Source: JBGLNJ01 sp034434835 (lineage in GTDB: Bacteria > Chloroflexota > Anaerolineae > Fen-1058). From it: a DNA stretch of 64,000 nucleotides. The stretch spans positions 57,827-121,826 of the forward strand of contig DAOTXX010000177.1 of NCBI GenBank assembly GCA_034434835.1, in the 5' to 3' direction. Below the pieces are notes generated by a model. It saw nothing but the letters and a program-made list of their open reading frames with translations, did no database searches and had not been told where the DNA came from. Made by a program: the position numbers and the translations under genes. Positions 29,320-37,818 of this stretch are shown in pieces; the stretch's first letter is position 1, and each line of letters starts with the position of its first letter.

Positions 29320-30792
29320 ATGAGCACAAAGGTACTCAACTATATTGGCGGTGAATGGCGCGAGTCCAGCGCCACAGAATATCTCGACGTGGTCAACCCG
29401 GCGACCACCGAGGTCATGGGCAAGGTTCCGCTTTCTCCGGCTTCCGAAGTGGATCAAGCGGCTCGGGCGGCCGCAGCGGCCTCTCCAGAATGGCGCCGCA
29501 CGCCTCCCACGGAGCGTGTGCAATACCTCTTCAGGCTCAAGAACCTGTTTGAAGAGCACTTGGAAGACCTGGCCCGCACCATCACGATGGAATGTGGCAA
29601 GACGCTGGAAGAATCACGCGGCGAAATGCGCCGGGCGATTGAGAACGTCGAGGTCGCCTGTGGCATCCCGATCCTGATGCAAGGCTACAATTCGGAAGAC
29701 ATTGCCCGCGGCGTGGACGAGATGATGATCCGGCAGCCGGTCGGCGTGGCGGCGGTGATCGCGCCCTTCAACTTTCCTGGCATGATCCCCTTTTGGTTCA
29801 TGCCCTATGCGCTGGCCTGCGGCAACACCTACCTCGTCAAGCCTTCGGAAAAGGTGCCCCTCACCATGCAAAAGATCTTCCATCTGATGGAACAGGTGGG
29901 ATTCCCCAAGGGCGTGGTGAACCTGGTCAATGGCGCCAAAGAAACCGTGGACGCGATCCTGGATCACCCGGCGATCGGGGCGATCAGCATGGTCGGCTCG
30001 ACGCCGGTCGCCAGGTACATCTATGCCCGAGCGACTGCCAACGGCAAGCGCGCCCAATGCCAGGCCGGGGCCAAAAATCCGATCATTGTGATGCCCGATG
30101 CCGACATGGAGATGGCCGTCCGTATTTCTGCGGATAGCTACTTTGGATGCGCGGGGCAGCGCTGCCTGGCCGCATCGCTGGCCGTCACGGTCGGCGAAGC
30201 TCGCCGCACCTATACCGAGCGTCTCGCCGAGGCCGCGAGCACTCGCAAGGTGGGGTATGGTTTGGACGAGGGCATCCAAATGGGGCCGGTGATCACGCCC
30301 CAGAGCAAAGCCCGCATCGAGGGGTTCATCCAAAAGGGCGCCAATGACGGCGCCAGGATCCTTGTGGATGGGCGCAACCCGCGTATCCCCGGCTACGAAA
30401 AGGGCAACTTTGTCCGCCCGACCGTGCTGCAGGATTTGCCGCCACAAAGTGAGGTCGCCCAGACCGAAATTTTCGGTCCGGTGGTGGGGTTGATCCACGT
30501 GGACACGATAGACGACGCAATTGCTCTGTTAAATAGCGGCAAGTATGGCAACATGGCCTGTCTGTTCACCGACAGTGGAGCGGCCGCCCGCAAGTTTCGC
30601 TATGAGGCTCATGCGGGCAACATTGGGATCAACATTGGCGTTGCGGCGCCGATGGCTTTCTTTCCGTTCACCGGCTGGAAAGAGAGCTTTTTCGGTGACC
30701 TGCATGGACAGGGTATGGATGCCGTCGAGTTCTTTACGCAAAAAAAGGTCGTCATCGAGCGCTGGCCCAGGGAGTGGGCGCGCAAGTTCTAG
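29320..30792 (+). CDS. mmsA: CoA-acylating methylmalonate-semialdehyde dehydrogenase
   Basis: I chose the ATG at 29320 behind AAGGGG. The 490-residue ALDH-fold protein carries the MmsA signatures IAPFNFPGMIPFWFMPYAL (part), FVGSTPVA-like MVGSTPVARYIY and the catalytic cysteine in FGCAGQRCLA. MmsA enzymes oxidise methylmalonate or malonate semialdehyde to propionyl- or acetyl-CoA with NAD and release of CO2. The gene lies 28 bases after the aminotransferase gene and 13 bases before the aldehyde oxidoreductase gene, in one operon. Its neighbours suggest degradation of valine, beta-alanine or 3-aminoisobutyrate. Confidence 0.88.
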   Translation: MSTKVLNYIGGEWRESSATEYLDVVNPATTEVMGKVPLSPASEVDQAARAAAAASPEWRRTPPTERVQYLFRLKNLFEEHLEDLARTITMECGKTLEESRGEMRRAIENVEVACGIPILMQGYNSEDIARGVDEMMIRQPVGVAAVIAPFNFPGMIPFWFMPYALACGNTYLVKPSEKVPLTMQKIFHLMEQVGFPKGVVNLVNGAKETVDAILDHPAIGAISMVGSTPVARYIYARATANGKRAQCQAGAKNPIIVMPDADMEMAVRISADSYFGCAGQRCLAASLAVTVGEARRTYTERLAEAASTRKVGYGLDEGIQMGPVITPQSKARIEGFIQKGANDGARILVDGRNPRIPGYEKGNFVRPTVLQDLPPQSEVAQTEIFGPVVGLIHVDTIDDAIALLNSGKYGNMACLFTDSGAAARKFRYEAHAGNIGINIGVAAPMAFFPFTGWKESFFGDLHGQGMDAVEFFTQKKVVIERWPREWARKF

Positions 30793-30805
30793 GGGTGACA
30801 GAGCT

Positions 30806-32656
30806 ATGGCTATTGCAGGATACACGGGCAAAATTCTGAGGGTTGACCTTTCCGAGGGCAATACCTGGATTGAGGATTTGGATGAGGCGACCCTGAACAA
30901 GTGGGTCGGGGGCGTGGGACTGGGCGCCAAGTACTTGTACGATGAGGTGCCTCCAGGCGTGGGCTGGGCAGACCCGGACAACCGGCTCATTTGGACTACC
31001 GGCCCGCTGGCGGGGAGCGGAGTTTGGGGAGCCGGGACGTTTAACATCGTGACCAAGGGGCCGATGACGAACCTGGCAGGTTCTTCACAGGCCAATGGGT
31101 TCTGGGGAGCCTACTGCAAGTTCTCTGGCTTTGACGGGATCATCTTTCAGGGGGCCTCGCCTTATCTGGTTTACCTGTGGATCCAAAATGGGAAGGCTGA
31201 GATCCGCGATGCCCGGCATCTGGCCGGCAAGGACGTTTGGGAAACAGAGGACCTCATCCGCGCCGAGCTGGGGGCAAGAGAGCATGACATCAGCATCTTT
31301 GGCATCGGCCCGGCCGGGGAGAACCGGGTTTACTTTTCGGCCATCGTCGGCGACCGGGGTCACGTCGCGGCTCACAACGGCTGCGGCGCGGTCATGGGCG
31401 CCAAGAACTTGAAGGCTGTAGTGGTTCATGCTGGCGATCGCAAACCGGGTTTCCCGATATTCGATCCCGAAGGACTCAAGGCCAAGAATGTAGAAGCGTT
31501 CGAGTTCACCAAAGGCTTTGGGCCGTTTTACCAGTGGGGGACTGGAGGCTCCCTTTCAACACTCTATGGAGTGGGCGCCCTGCCAGTCAAGAACCTCACG
31601 ACCAACCAGTACCCCGAATTCGAGCGGATGAACGGCCAGTACTTGAGGACGCACTTTCGGGTCAAGTCCAAGCCTTGCTGGAAGTGTGGCATGGCGCACG
31701 TCAAAGAGGTGACTGTGACGGAAGGGCCGTGCGCGGGCTTTGCGGGCGAGGAGCCAGAGTACGAGCAAATCGCCGCCTGGGGGCCAATGATCGGCAACAC
31801 CGATCTGGGGGCCGTGGTCATGCTGACCCGGGAAGTGGACCGTCTCGGAATGGATTGCAACGAGTCATCTTGGACCATTGGCTGGGCGATGGAATGTTTT
31901 AGCAAGAGAGTCTTGACGACGCAAGAGACCGAGGGCCTCGACCTAAGCTGGGGGAATGTGCAAGCTGTCAAAGAGCTGCTGAACCGCATCGCCCATCGAG
32001 AAGGTTACCTGGGGAATCTGTTGGCCGATGGCGTCATGCGCGCGTCTCGAACGATCGGCGGCGAAGCGGCCGACTGGGCCGTCTACACGCACAAAGGGGC
32101 TTCGCCCAGAGGCCACGACCATCGGGGTAGATGGGTGGAGCTTTTTGATACCTGCTTGACCAACACCAGCACCATCGAATCCACCTGGGCGGGTATCCAT
32201 CCCCAATTGGTGGATTTGCCCCCGCACAACAATCCCTTCTCCCATGAAGAAGTGTTCACGCTGACGGCCAGGTTCAACGGCATCCGGCAGTTTGACGATT
32301 GCCTGGGGATCTGCCGTATTGCTACACCTCATCCCAAAATGGTATTAGAGTGCTTTAACGCCGTCACGGGGTGGAACTGGTCTCTTGAAGATGCCTTTAC
32401 CGTTGGACGGCGCATCGTTAACCTTCTGCGGGTCTTTAATTTCAGGCACGGAATGCGAGCGGAGGACGAGCGACCCTCCAAGCGGTACGGGTCAGTCCCG
32501 GTAGATGGCCCCGCCCACGGGCGGGACATCCTGGCAAAATGGCCCGAGATGGTTCAAGGCTACTACCGGCTGATGGGCTGGGACGAGAAAACGGGCAAGC
32601 CTTTGCCCGAAACACTGAACAGGTTGGGCTTGGGAGAACTGGTCAAGGACCTCTGA
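30806..32656 (+). CDS. Aldehyde ferredoxin oxidoreductase family protein (tungsten pterin)
   Basis: I chose the ATG at 30806; the long upstream extension of the frame overlaps mmsA. The 616-residue product matches AOR in length and in the N-terminal domain (GKILRVDLSEG, GGVGLGAKYLY, GPLAGSGVWGAGTFNIVTKGP in part). The cluster ligands are C291-x2-C294 and C503 in DDCLGIC, but the position of the third cysteine of the CxxCxxxC motif is His298. Family members oxidise aldehydes to acids, or the reverse, with ferredoxin. A MoaD-like protein encoded directly behind suggests a dedicated cofactor step. Confidence 0.88.
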   Translation: MAIAGYTGKILRVDLSEGNTWIEDLDEATLNKWVGGVGLGAKYLYDEVPPGVGWADPDNRLIWTTGPLAGSGVWGAGTFNIVTKGPMTNLAGSSQANGFWGAYCKFSGFDGIIFQGASPYLVYLWIQNGKAEIRDARHLAGKDVWETEDLIRAELGAREHDISIFGIGPAGENRVYFSAIVGDRGHVAAHNGCGAVMGAKNLKAVVVHAGDRKPGFPIFDPEGLKAKNVEAFEFTKGFGPFYQWGTGGSLSTLYGVGALPVKNLTTNQYPEFERMNGQYLRTHFRVKSKPCWKCGMAHVKEVTVTEGPCAGFAGEEPEYEQIAAWGPMIGNTDLGAVVMLTREVDRLGMDCNESSWTIGWAMECFSKRVLTTQETEGLDLSWGNVQAVKELLNRIAHREGYLGNLLADGVMRASRTIGGEAADWAVYTHKGASPRGHDHRGRWVELFDTCLTNTSTIESTWAGIHPQLVDLPPHNNPFSHEEVFTLTARFNGIRQFDDCLGICRIATPHPKMVLECFNAVTGWNWSLEDAFTVGRRIVNLLRVFNFRHGMRAEDERPSKRYGSVPVDGPAHGRDILAKWPEMVQGYYRLMGWDEKTGKPLPETLNRLGLGELVKDL

Positions 32657-32964
32657 TGATGATCCGGGTCAAGGTCGAATTTTGGATGTGGTCCGGCAAG
32701 GAATTGGGGGCGGACTCTGAATCCTCCACCGACAAGCACGCTACCCTGAACCTCCGCGTGGCCGATGGGACGACCGTTCGCGCGCTCTTTGAGGACCTGC
32801 AACGTCACCCGCCTATCAAGCAAGAGGTCTTTAGTGACCATCACTTTCACCCGGAGATCAACCTGGCTCTGAACTCGCTGGTCATGGGCCACGATGAACT
32901 CTACGACCGGGTCCTGACCGACGGTGACCGGATCTCGGTGCTTCCCATGTATGTGGGAGGGTGA
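32656..32964 (+). CDS. MoaD/ThiS-like small sulfur carrier
   Basis: The start overlaps the stop of the AOR gene (TGATG); ATG 32656 and 32659 are both possible. The 102-residue product has a ubiquitin-like plan with VLTDGDRISVLPMYVGG at its end. The C-terminal Gly-Gly is the site of thiocarboxylation in MoaD-type carriers. It probably supplies sulfur for the tungstopterin of the neighbouring oxidoreductase, as MoaD-like genes often accompany AOR genes. A partly related acidic N-terminal insertion (GADSESSTDKHA) is unusual for housekeeping MoaD. Confidence 0.82.
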   Translation: MMIRVKVEFWMWSGKELGADSESSTDKHATLNLRVADGTTVRALFEDLQRHPPIKQEVFSDHHFHPEINLALNSLVMGHDELYDRVLTDGDRISVLPMYVGG

Positions 32965-33009
32965 ATAGCTTCAAATCAAAAGTTTCCCGTTTCCTTCTGT
33001 GTTCCAACA

Positions 33010-33112
33010 TGTCATTCCGAGCCTGCCAAAGGCAGGCGAGGAATCTCAACCCTCCATGACTGAGATTCCTCGGCCTTCGGCCTCGCCTGCCCGCCGCAGG
33101 CAGGGAATGACA
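33010..33112. repeat. Palindromic dispersed repeat, TGTCATTC family, copy 1
   Basis: The element starts TGTCATTCC and ends with the exact inverse GGAATGACA. Inside are nested inverted repeats (GCCTGCC/GGCAGGC and CCTCGGCCTTCGGCCTCG). A second copy lies at 43993-44080. It has no coding capacity. Confidence 0.75.
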
Positions 33113-33143
33113 AAAGCGTGGTTCAATTGACAAGGGGGATGAC

Positions 33144-33461
33144 ATGACAGACGATCGCTTTGAGAATGTGACGGCCATCAAGAAAGCCAACGTGTACTTT
33201 GATGGCAAGGTGACCAGCCGCACCCTTCTGTTCCCGGATGGCACGCGCAAGACGTTGGGCATCATGCTCCCCGGCGATTACGAGTTCAAGACCGGCGCGC
33301 GGGAGGTGATGGAGGTGCTGGGCGGCGAGATAACGGTGCTCTTGCCCGGCCAGACCCAGTGGCAGACCTTCAAGCCCGGCGAAAGTTTCGAGGTGCCAGC
33401 CAATTCGTCGTTCAAGCTCAAGATCGCGGTCGTGGCCGATTACTGCTGCTCCTACGGCTGA
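33144..33461 (+). CDS. ppnP: Pyrimidine/purine nucleoside phosphorylase, PpnP family
   Basis: The 105-residue single-domain cupin has the PpnP pattern NVTAIKKANVYFDGKVTSRT, PDGTRKTLGIMLPGDYEF and FEVPANSSFKLK, full length for the family. PpnP phosphorylyses several nucleosides to bases and ribose 1-phosphate. AAGGGGGATGAC precedes the start. It is a single-gene unit closed by a terminator. Confidence 0.92.
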   Translation: MTDDRFENVTAIKKANVYFDGKVTSRTLLFPDGTRKTLGIMLPGDYEFKTGAREVMEVLGGEITVLLPGQTQWQTFKPGESFEVPANSSFKLKIAVVADYCCSYG

Positions 33462-33483
33462 GCCGTGGGACGGAGAGTGTGGA

Positions 33484-33519
33484 GCGTGGGGCGCAAGTGG
33501 CGCCGCACGCTTTTTGTTT
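33484..33519 (+). terminator. Intrinsic terminator after ppnP
   Basis: GCGTG-G-GGCGC pairs with GCGCC-G-CACGC around a short loop, one internal mismatch, followed by TTTTTGTTTT. Confidence 0.75.
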
Positions 33520-33547
33520 TGACATTTCAACACACGGGGCATACAAT
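33519..33547 (+). promoter_or_regulatory. Promoter of the small two-gene module at 33615
   Basis: TTGACA (33519-33524), 17-base spacer, TACAAT (33542-33547); the first base overlaps the T-tail of the ppnP terminator. Confidence 0.7.
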
Positions 33548-33614
33548 TGCATTATCGCGGTTTGCCGACACCGACATGCCATTCTTATCCCAGCGCGATC
33601 GGCAAGGACGATGA

Positions 33615-33845
33615 ATGAAAACGACAAACTACTTCAGAACCAGCGTTACGACTCGCCGCCCTGATATCAAACCAGAATGGATCGAGCACGTGCTGACCAA
33701 TCCTATTCGCACAGAAGTTCAAGCCAATGGGCGCATTCGTCGTTGGGCGTTCGTCTTAGAAGCTGAAAAATACTTGCGGGTGGTGACCGAATCTGACGGC
33801 GAGACGGTGCATAATGCGTTTTTCGACCGCCGTTTCAAACCTTGA
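33615..33845 (+). CDS. Small protein resembling DUF4258-type toxins
   Basis: The 76-residue product, with RRPDIKPEWIEHVLTNP, GRIRRWAFV, KYLRVVTE and a closing HNAFFDRRF, resembles short DUF4258-like proteins suspected to be RelE-fold toxins. It lies 13 bases before a DUF2283 gene, a pairing often seen in putative toxin-antitoxin loci. The function is not proven for either family. Confidence 0.6.
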   Translation: MKTTNYFRTSVTTRRPDIKPEWIEHVLTNPIRTEVQANGRIRRWAFVLEAEKYLRVVTESDGETVHNAFFDRRFKP

Positions 33846-33858
33846 AGGAGACAGGACT

Positions 33859-34095
33859 ATGGTATTTGAATATCATCCAGATAGTGACATGCTTTATATC
33901 AAACTTGCTGATGGAACAAGCACAGAATCCGAAGAGATCGCGCCAGGGGTCGTGCTCGACTTTGACGCAAGCAATCGGGTTCTTGGGATTGAGATTGAAG
34001 ACGCCAGCAAGTTCATTGACCTGTCGCGGTTGGAGTTGAGGGCTTTGCCTGTTGCCGACTTGATTGTCCGCGAGAGGGTTAGAGCAGGAACGTGA
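33859..34095 (+). CDS. DUF2283 family small protein, probable antitoxin-like partner
   Basis: I chose the ATG at 33859 behind AAGGAG. The 78-residue product has the DUF2283 core (YHPDSDMLYIKLADG, EIAPGVVLDFDASNRVLGIEIEDAS in part). It follows the DUF4258-like gene closely and shares its promoter. A small C-terminal extension beyond the family core is basic. Confidence 0.75.
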   Translation: MVFEYHPDSDMLYIKLADGTSTESEEIAPGVVLDFDASNRVLGIEIEDASKFIDLSRLELRALPVADLIVRERVRAGT

Positions 34096-34124
34096 CACAA
34101 CCTACGCACGAGCGGGGAACACAT

Positions 34125-34266
34125 GCACGCCGACCACGCCATCCTTCCCCTTCACTGCGTTCAGGGTCAGGACAGGCTCCCGCGGCTCGCTTCGCGTGGC
34201 ACAGGTGGTTGGCGCAGTTAGAAAGAGGCTTCTCTTCGCGCAGCGCGTCGGGCGTGGTCGGCGTGC
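34125..34266. mobile_element. MITE-like element with 16-bp terminal inverted repeats
   Basis: GCACGCCGACCACGCC (34125-34140) and its exact inverse (34251-34266) bound 142 bases without coding capacity. The left 63 bases recur almost unchanged at 34852-34914. The rest of 34096-34364 has no gene apart from the promoter at 34322. Confidence 0.65.
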
Positions 34267-34321
34267 TACGGCGTTCCCTGCCATCCCCTTCCCATCTGCA
34301 CACCCGCGCACAACTCGGGTG

Positions 34322-34350
34322 CTGACTGTTAGCAATAGATGAGATATAAT
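34322..34350 (+). promoter_or_regulatory. Promoter of the DUF4160/DUF2442 pair
   Basis: CTGACT (34322-34327), 17-base spacer, TATAAT (34345-34350), 14 bases before the first gene. Confidence 0.6.
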
Positions 34351-34364
34351 ACGAGGGCAAACCT

Positions 34365-34604
34365 ATGCCGACTATCTTGAGAATTGGGCGACATCGTTTC
34401 TTCTTTTTCAGCCGTGAATACAACGAACCGCCCCACATCCACGTCGAATCTGCTGACAACGCCGCCAAGTTCTGGCTACGCCCTGTAACACTCGTTTGGG
34501 CAGTCGGATACAATTCAAAGGAACTTGGCCAAGTCAGAAGAATCGTCGAGGAACACGTCGACTTCTTTTTGGAGAAATGGTATGAACACCTTAAGCGTAG
34601 TTAG
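34365..34604 (+). CDS. DUF4160 family protein
   Basis: The 79-residue product has the DUF4160 core: a basic IGRHRFFFFSREYNEPPHIHVE start, a KFWL strand and a helical end with VEEHVDFFLEKWYEHL. DUF4160 and DUF2442 genes commonly form a pair and are regarded as a candidate toxin-antitoxin system. The reading frame overlaps the next gene by 23 bases. Confidence 0.8.
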   Translation: MPTILRIGRHRFFFFSREYNEPPHIHVESADNAAKFWLRPVTLVWAVGYNSKELGQVRRIVEEHVDFFLEKWYEHLKRS

Positions 34605-34830
34605 TCCTACCGCTGTTCTCGCGCTCGACGTCCGCTTTTCTGATGATGCGCTCATCGTTGCTCTATCTGACGGACGCGAAATATCCGTGCCGTTAGAATG
34701 GTTTCCACGCTTACGAGACGCTACACCCAAGCAACGCAAGAATTGGCGGCTCATTGCGAAAGGCATTGGAATACACTGGGAAGACGTGGACGAGGATATT
34801 GCAGTTTCCACGTTGTTGTCCACGTCATAG
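34582..34830 (+). CDS. DUF2442 family protein
   Basis: I chose the ATG at 34582, which follows GGAGAAATGG. The 82-residue product carries the DUF2442 core (ALDVRFSDDALIVALSDGREISVPLEWFPRL in part, with GIGIHWEDVDEDIAV at the end). Partner of the DUF4160 gene, possibly DNA-binding. Confidence 0.82.
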   Translation: MNTLSVVSPTAVLALDVRFSDDALIVALSDGREISVPLEWFPRLRDATPKQRKNWRLIAKGIGIHWEDVDEDIAVSTLLSTS

Positions 34831-34851
34831 CAAAGACAGCAGGAAACACGC

Positions 34852-34914
34852 GCACGCCGACCACGCCATCCTGCCCCTTCACTTCGTTCAGGGTCAGGAC
34901 AGGCTCCCGCGGCT
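34852..34914. repeat. Truncated copy of the MITE-like element
   Basis: These 63 bases repeat the left end of the element at 34125 with only a few changes, but the right end and its inverted repeat are missing. The copy lies directly after the DUF2442 gene. Confidence 0.65.
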
Positions 34915-34949
34915 TTGTGGTTTGAGATTTGACATTTGAAAGGAGCCTT

Positions 34950-35924
34950 ATGCTCTCTCCACAGTTGCTCTATCTCTCCCGCGCTGACGTGGAAAGCGTC
35001 GCGCTCGATATGCCGACGATCATCAAGTTGCTCGAAGCCGCGTTCCAGGAAAAAGGGCAGGGCCACGTCGAGATGCCGCCCAAGCCCGGCGTGCATACAC
35101 AGCCGGATGCGTTCATTCACGCGATGCCGGCCTTCATCCCCGCGCTCAAATCGGCGGGGATCAAGTGGGTGAGCGGGTATCCCGAAAATCCGAAGCGCGG
35201 CCTGCCGTACATCACCGGCCTGCTCGTCTTGAACGATGTCGAGACCGGCCTCCCCTACGCCGTGATGGACTGCACGTGGATCACGGCGTATCGCACGGGC
35301 GCGGCGACGGCGCTTTCGGCCAAGTACCTGGCGCGCAAGGAAAGCGAGGTGGTCGGTATATTGGCGTGCGGCGTGCAGGGGCGGACGAATCTGCTTGCAC
35401 TCGCGGCACTGTTTCCGATCAAGCGCGTGTACGCCTATGACATCTTGCCCGAGGCCCAACGCAAGTACGTCGAAGAAATGTCGGCCCGCCTCGGCATTAA
35501 AGTCATCGGCGTGGGCGATCCCAAGCAGGCGGTCGTCGAAAGCGATCTCGTCGTCACCTCCGGGCCGATCCTCAAGCATCCCACGCCGACGCTCCAGAAG
35601 GATTGGCTGCGGCCGGGCGCGTTTGCCAGCGCGGTGGACTTTGACTCGTACTGGACAGGCGAGGCGCTGGCGCAGTTTGATAAACTCGCCACCGACGATC
35701 ATGCCCAATTCCAGTATTACAGGAGCATCGGCTATTTCCAATCCACGCCCGACCCCTATGCCGACCTGGGCGAGTTGGTAGCCGGACTCAAGCCTGGCCG
35801 CGAGCGTCCCGACGAACGGACAATGGCAATGAACCTGGGCCTGGCGCTGGATGATATGGCCGTCGCGCCGGAAATCTATCGCCGGGCCAAAGAGCGCGGC
35901 ATTGGAACTTGGCTCTCGCTCTGA
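34950..35924 (+). CDS. Ornithine cyclodeaminase/mu-crystallin family protein
   Basis: I chose the ATG at 34950 behind AAAGGAG. The 324-residue product shows the family's DMPTIIKLLEAAF, GIKWVSGYPENPKRGLPYITG (part), YRTGAATALSAKYLARK and a Rossmann GILACGVQGR in place of the usual GxGxQ motif. Members use NAD(P) to deaminate, dehydrogenate or reduce imino acids such as ornithine, alanine and proline analogues. The FAD oxidoreductase behind it suggests joint action on an amino acid. Confidence 0.82.
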   Translation: MLSPQLLYLSRADVESVALDMPTIIKLLEAAFQEKGQGHVEMPPKPGVHTQPDAFIHAMPAFIPALKSAGIKWVSGYPENPKRGLPYITGLLVLNDVETGLPYAVMDCTWITAYRTGAATALSAKYLARKESEVVGILACGVQGRTNLLALAALFPIKRVYAYDILPEAQRKYVEEMSARLGIKVIGVGDPKQAVVESDLVVTSGPILKHPTPTLQKDWLRPGAFASAVDFDSYWTGEALAQFDKLATDDHAQFQYYRSIGYFQSTPDPYADLGELVAGLKPGRERPDERTMAMNLGLALDDMAVAPEIYRRAKERGIGTWLSL

Positions 35925-36015
35925 TTTCGGATTTCGGATTGCGGATTGCGGCGCGCGACTTGGAGTAGATGAGGCTTGAACCGAAACCCGAAATCGCGAA
36001 GGTGGAGACCTCCCT
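35925..36015. repeat. Short degenerate direct repeats (GGATTTC/GGATTGC units)
   Basis: Units of GGATTTC and GGATTGC follow each other four times from 35935 to 35950. Such strings recur in intergenic regions of this type of genome. No coding function is seen. Confidence 0.4.
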
Positions 36016-37173
36016 ATGTCGTTACCTACTACAGCCGAGGTCGTCGTCATCGGCGGCGGGGTGATGGGCGCCAGCACGGCCTATCACCTGGCGCTCAAAG
36101 GCTGCAAAAATGTTGTGCTCCTGGAGCGCAACAGCTTTTTCGGCATGGAAGCCACCGGCAAGTGCGCGGGCGGCATCCGCTACCAGTTCGACACCGAGAT
36201 CAACATCCGGCTCTCGCTCCTCAGTCTGCCCATGCTTGACCGATTTGAAGAGGAATTGGGACAGGCAATTGACATTCGCAAGTGCGGTTACCTGTTCGTG
36301 CTCACGCGCGACGAGGACGTCGCCGAGTTCCAGCGACAGGTCAGGCTGCAGAACAGTCTGGGCGTGGGGACACAGTGGCTCGATGGCGACGAGGTCCGCT
36401 GTCGCTTGCCGTTGATGCGCTATCCAGATGCGCTGGGAGGGACGTTCAACCCGGCCGACGGACTGGCCGATCCGAACAGTGTGGTGCAAGGCTACATCTC
36501 TGGCGCGCGGCGATTGGGCGCAACTTGCCTGACCGATACTGAGGTGACAGCCATTCGAGTCTCAAGTGGCCGCGTGCGCGCTGTGGAGACCCCACGGGGC
36601 GTGATTGAAACACCTCACGTCGTCAACGCGGCCGGGCCATGGGCTGGTCGAGTGGGCAAGATGGCAGGCGTGCATGTGCCGGTTGCGCCGGTGCGGCGGC
36701 AGATCGTCGTGACAACCCCTCTGCCCGAGATCCCGCCCGATTTCCCCTTCGTCATCGAGTTTGCACACAGCCTGTATTGGCATCGTGAAGGGCCGGGCCT
36801 GCTCACCGGCATGTCGAATCACGATGAGCCGGTGAGCTTTGATCAGAGCGTAGACATGGACTGGGAGCTGGCTCACCTCGAGGCCGCGTGCAAGCGGATG
36901 CCGCTGCTCGAGCGCGCGGGGGTTTCGAGTCGCTGGGCTGGACTCTATGAAAACACGCCCGATGCACACCCCATCCTCGGCGCGGTGGATGAGCCGGCTG
37001 GCTTTTACTGCATCACCGGTTTTTCGGGCCACGGGTTTATGCACGGCCCGGCCTGCGGTTTGCTCCTGGCCGAAGAGATCCTCGAAGGCCGGGCCAGGAC
37101 ACTCGACATTGCCAGCTTGCGGCTGAGTCGCTTTGGGCGCGGCCCGACCACGCGCGAGTACAATGTCGTCTAG
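36016..37173 (+). CDS. FAD-dependent amino acid oxidoreductase (DAO/sarcosine oxidase beta type)
   Basis: The 385-residue product begins with the FAD-binding VVIGGGVMGASTAYHLALKG and carries GKCAGGIRYQFDTEINI, NAAGPWAGRVGKMAGV and, near the end, GFYCITGFSGHGFMHGPACG, typical of the DAO superfamily. GGTGGAG precedes the ATG. It probably oxidises a secondary or D-amino acid and may use the cyclodeaminase-like enzyme upstream in the same route. No partner subunits of a sarcosine oxidase complex are present. Confidence 0.85.
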   Translation: MSLPTTAEVVVIGGGVMGASTAYHLALKGCKNVVLLERNSFFGMEATGKCAGGIRYQFDTEINIRLSLLSLPMLDRFEEELGQAIDIRKCGYLFVLTRDEDVAEFQRQVRLQNSLGVGTQWLDGDEVRCRLPLMRYPDALGGTFNPADGLADPNSVVQGYISGARRLGATCLTDTEVTAIRVSSGRVRAVETPRGVIETPHVVNAAGPWAGRVGKMAGVHVPVAPVRRQIVVTTPLPEIPPDFPFVIEFAHSLYWHREGPGLLTGMSNHDEPVSFDQSVDMDWELAHLEAACKRMPLLERAGVSSRWAGLYENTPDAHPILGAVDEPAGFYCITGFSGHGFMHGPACGLLLAEEILEGRARTLDIASLRLSRFGRGPTTREYNVV

Positions 37174-37227
37174 CGACGAATGTCCTTTGCATCGTTTGCG
37201 CCAGGGCAGCATCTAAAGGAGCAGACT

Positions 37228-37818
37228 TTGCCTGATGATCCGGCTTTTGTAGAGCGGCTGCGCCGGGGCGATAAGGAAGCCTGCGCGATCTGTGTCCGCG
37301 AGCACTCGGCCAACGTCTACAACCTTGCGCTCAAGCTGACCGGCGATCCGGTGGCCGCCGAGGATGTGCTGCAGGAAACGTTCCTGAGCGCGTTCAAGGC
37401 CATCTCACGCTTTGAAGGCAAATCGCAGCTTTCGACCTGGCTGTATCGCATCGCCCACAACGCCGCACTCATGCGGCTGCGCAAGCGGCAGGTGGAAACG
37501 GTCTCGCTCGACGCGCCAGCCGAAAGCGAGCAAGGTCTCTCTGAGCCGCACGAGTTTGCGGATTGGTCGGCAAATCCCGAAGAGGTCTTGCTTGACGCCG
37601 AGATGCGCCGGGCGATGGATGACGCCATCACGTCACTTTCGGAAACCCTGCGGAGCGTGTTCGTCTTGCGCGACGTGAATGGGCTTTCCACCGCGCAGAC
37701 GGCCGAGGTGCTGGGGCTTTCAGAAGAAGCGGTCAAGTCCCGCTTGTTGCGTGCGCGGCTGGCTTTGCGTGAGCGGCTTTCCGCCTATGTAGCCGGACAT
37801 GTTGCGGAGATGAAATGA
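37228..37818 (+). CDS. ECF-type RNA polymerase sigma factor
   Basis: I chose the TTG at 37228 (LPDDPAFVERLRRGD), six bases after AAAGGAG; TTG/ATG 37180 upstream is in frame without a good site. The 196-residue product has region 2 (NVYNLALKLTGDPVAAEDVLQETFLSAF in part, with STWLYRIAHNAALMRLRKR) and region 4 (LRSVFVLRDVNGLSTAQTAEVLGLSEEAVKSRL in part). Its gene overlaps the anti-sigma gene by four bases, so it is controlled by that partner. Confidence 0.9.
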   Translation: MPDDPAFVERLRRGDKEACAICVREHSANVYNLALKLTGDPVAAEDVLQETFLSAFKAISRFEGKSQLSTWLYRIAHNAALMRLRKRQVETVSLDAPAESEQGLSEPHEFADWSANPEEVLLDAEMRRAMDDAITSLSETLRSVFVLRDVNGLSTAQTAEVLGLSEEAVKSRLLRARLALRERLSAYVAGHVAEMK

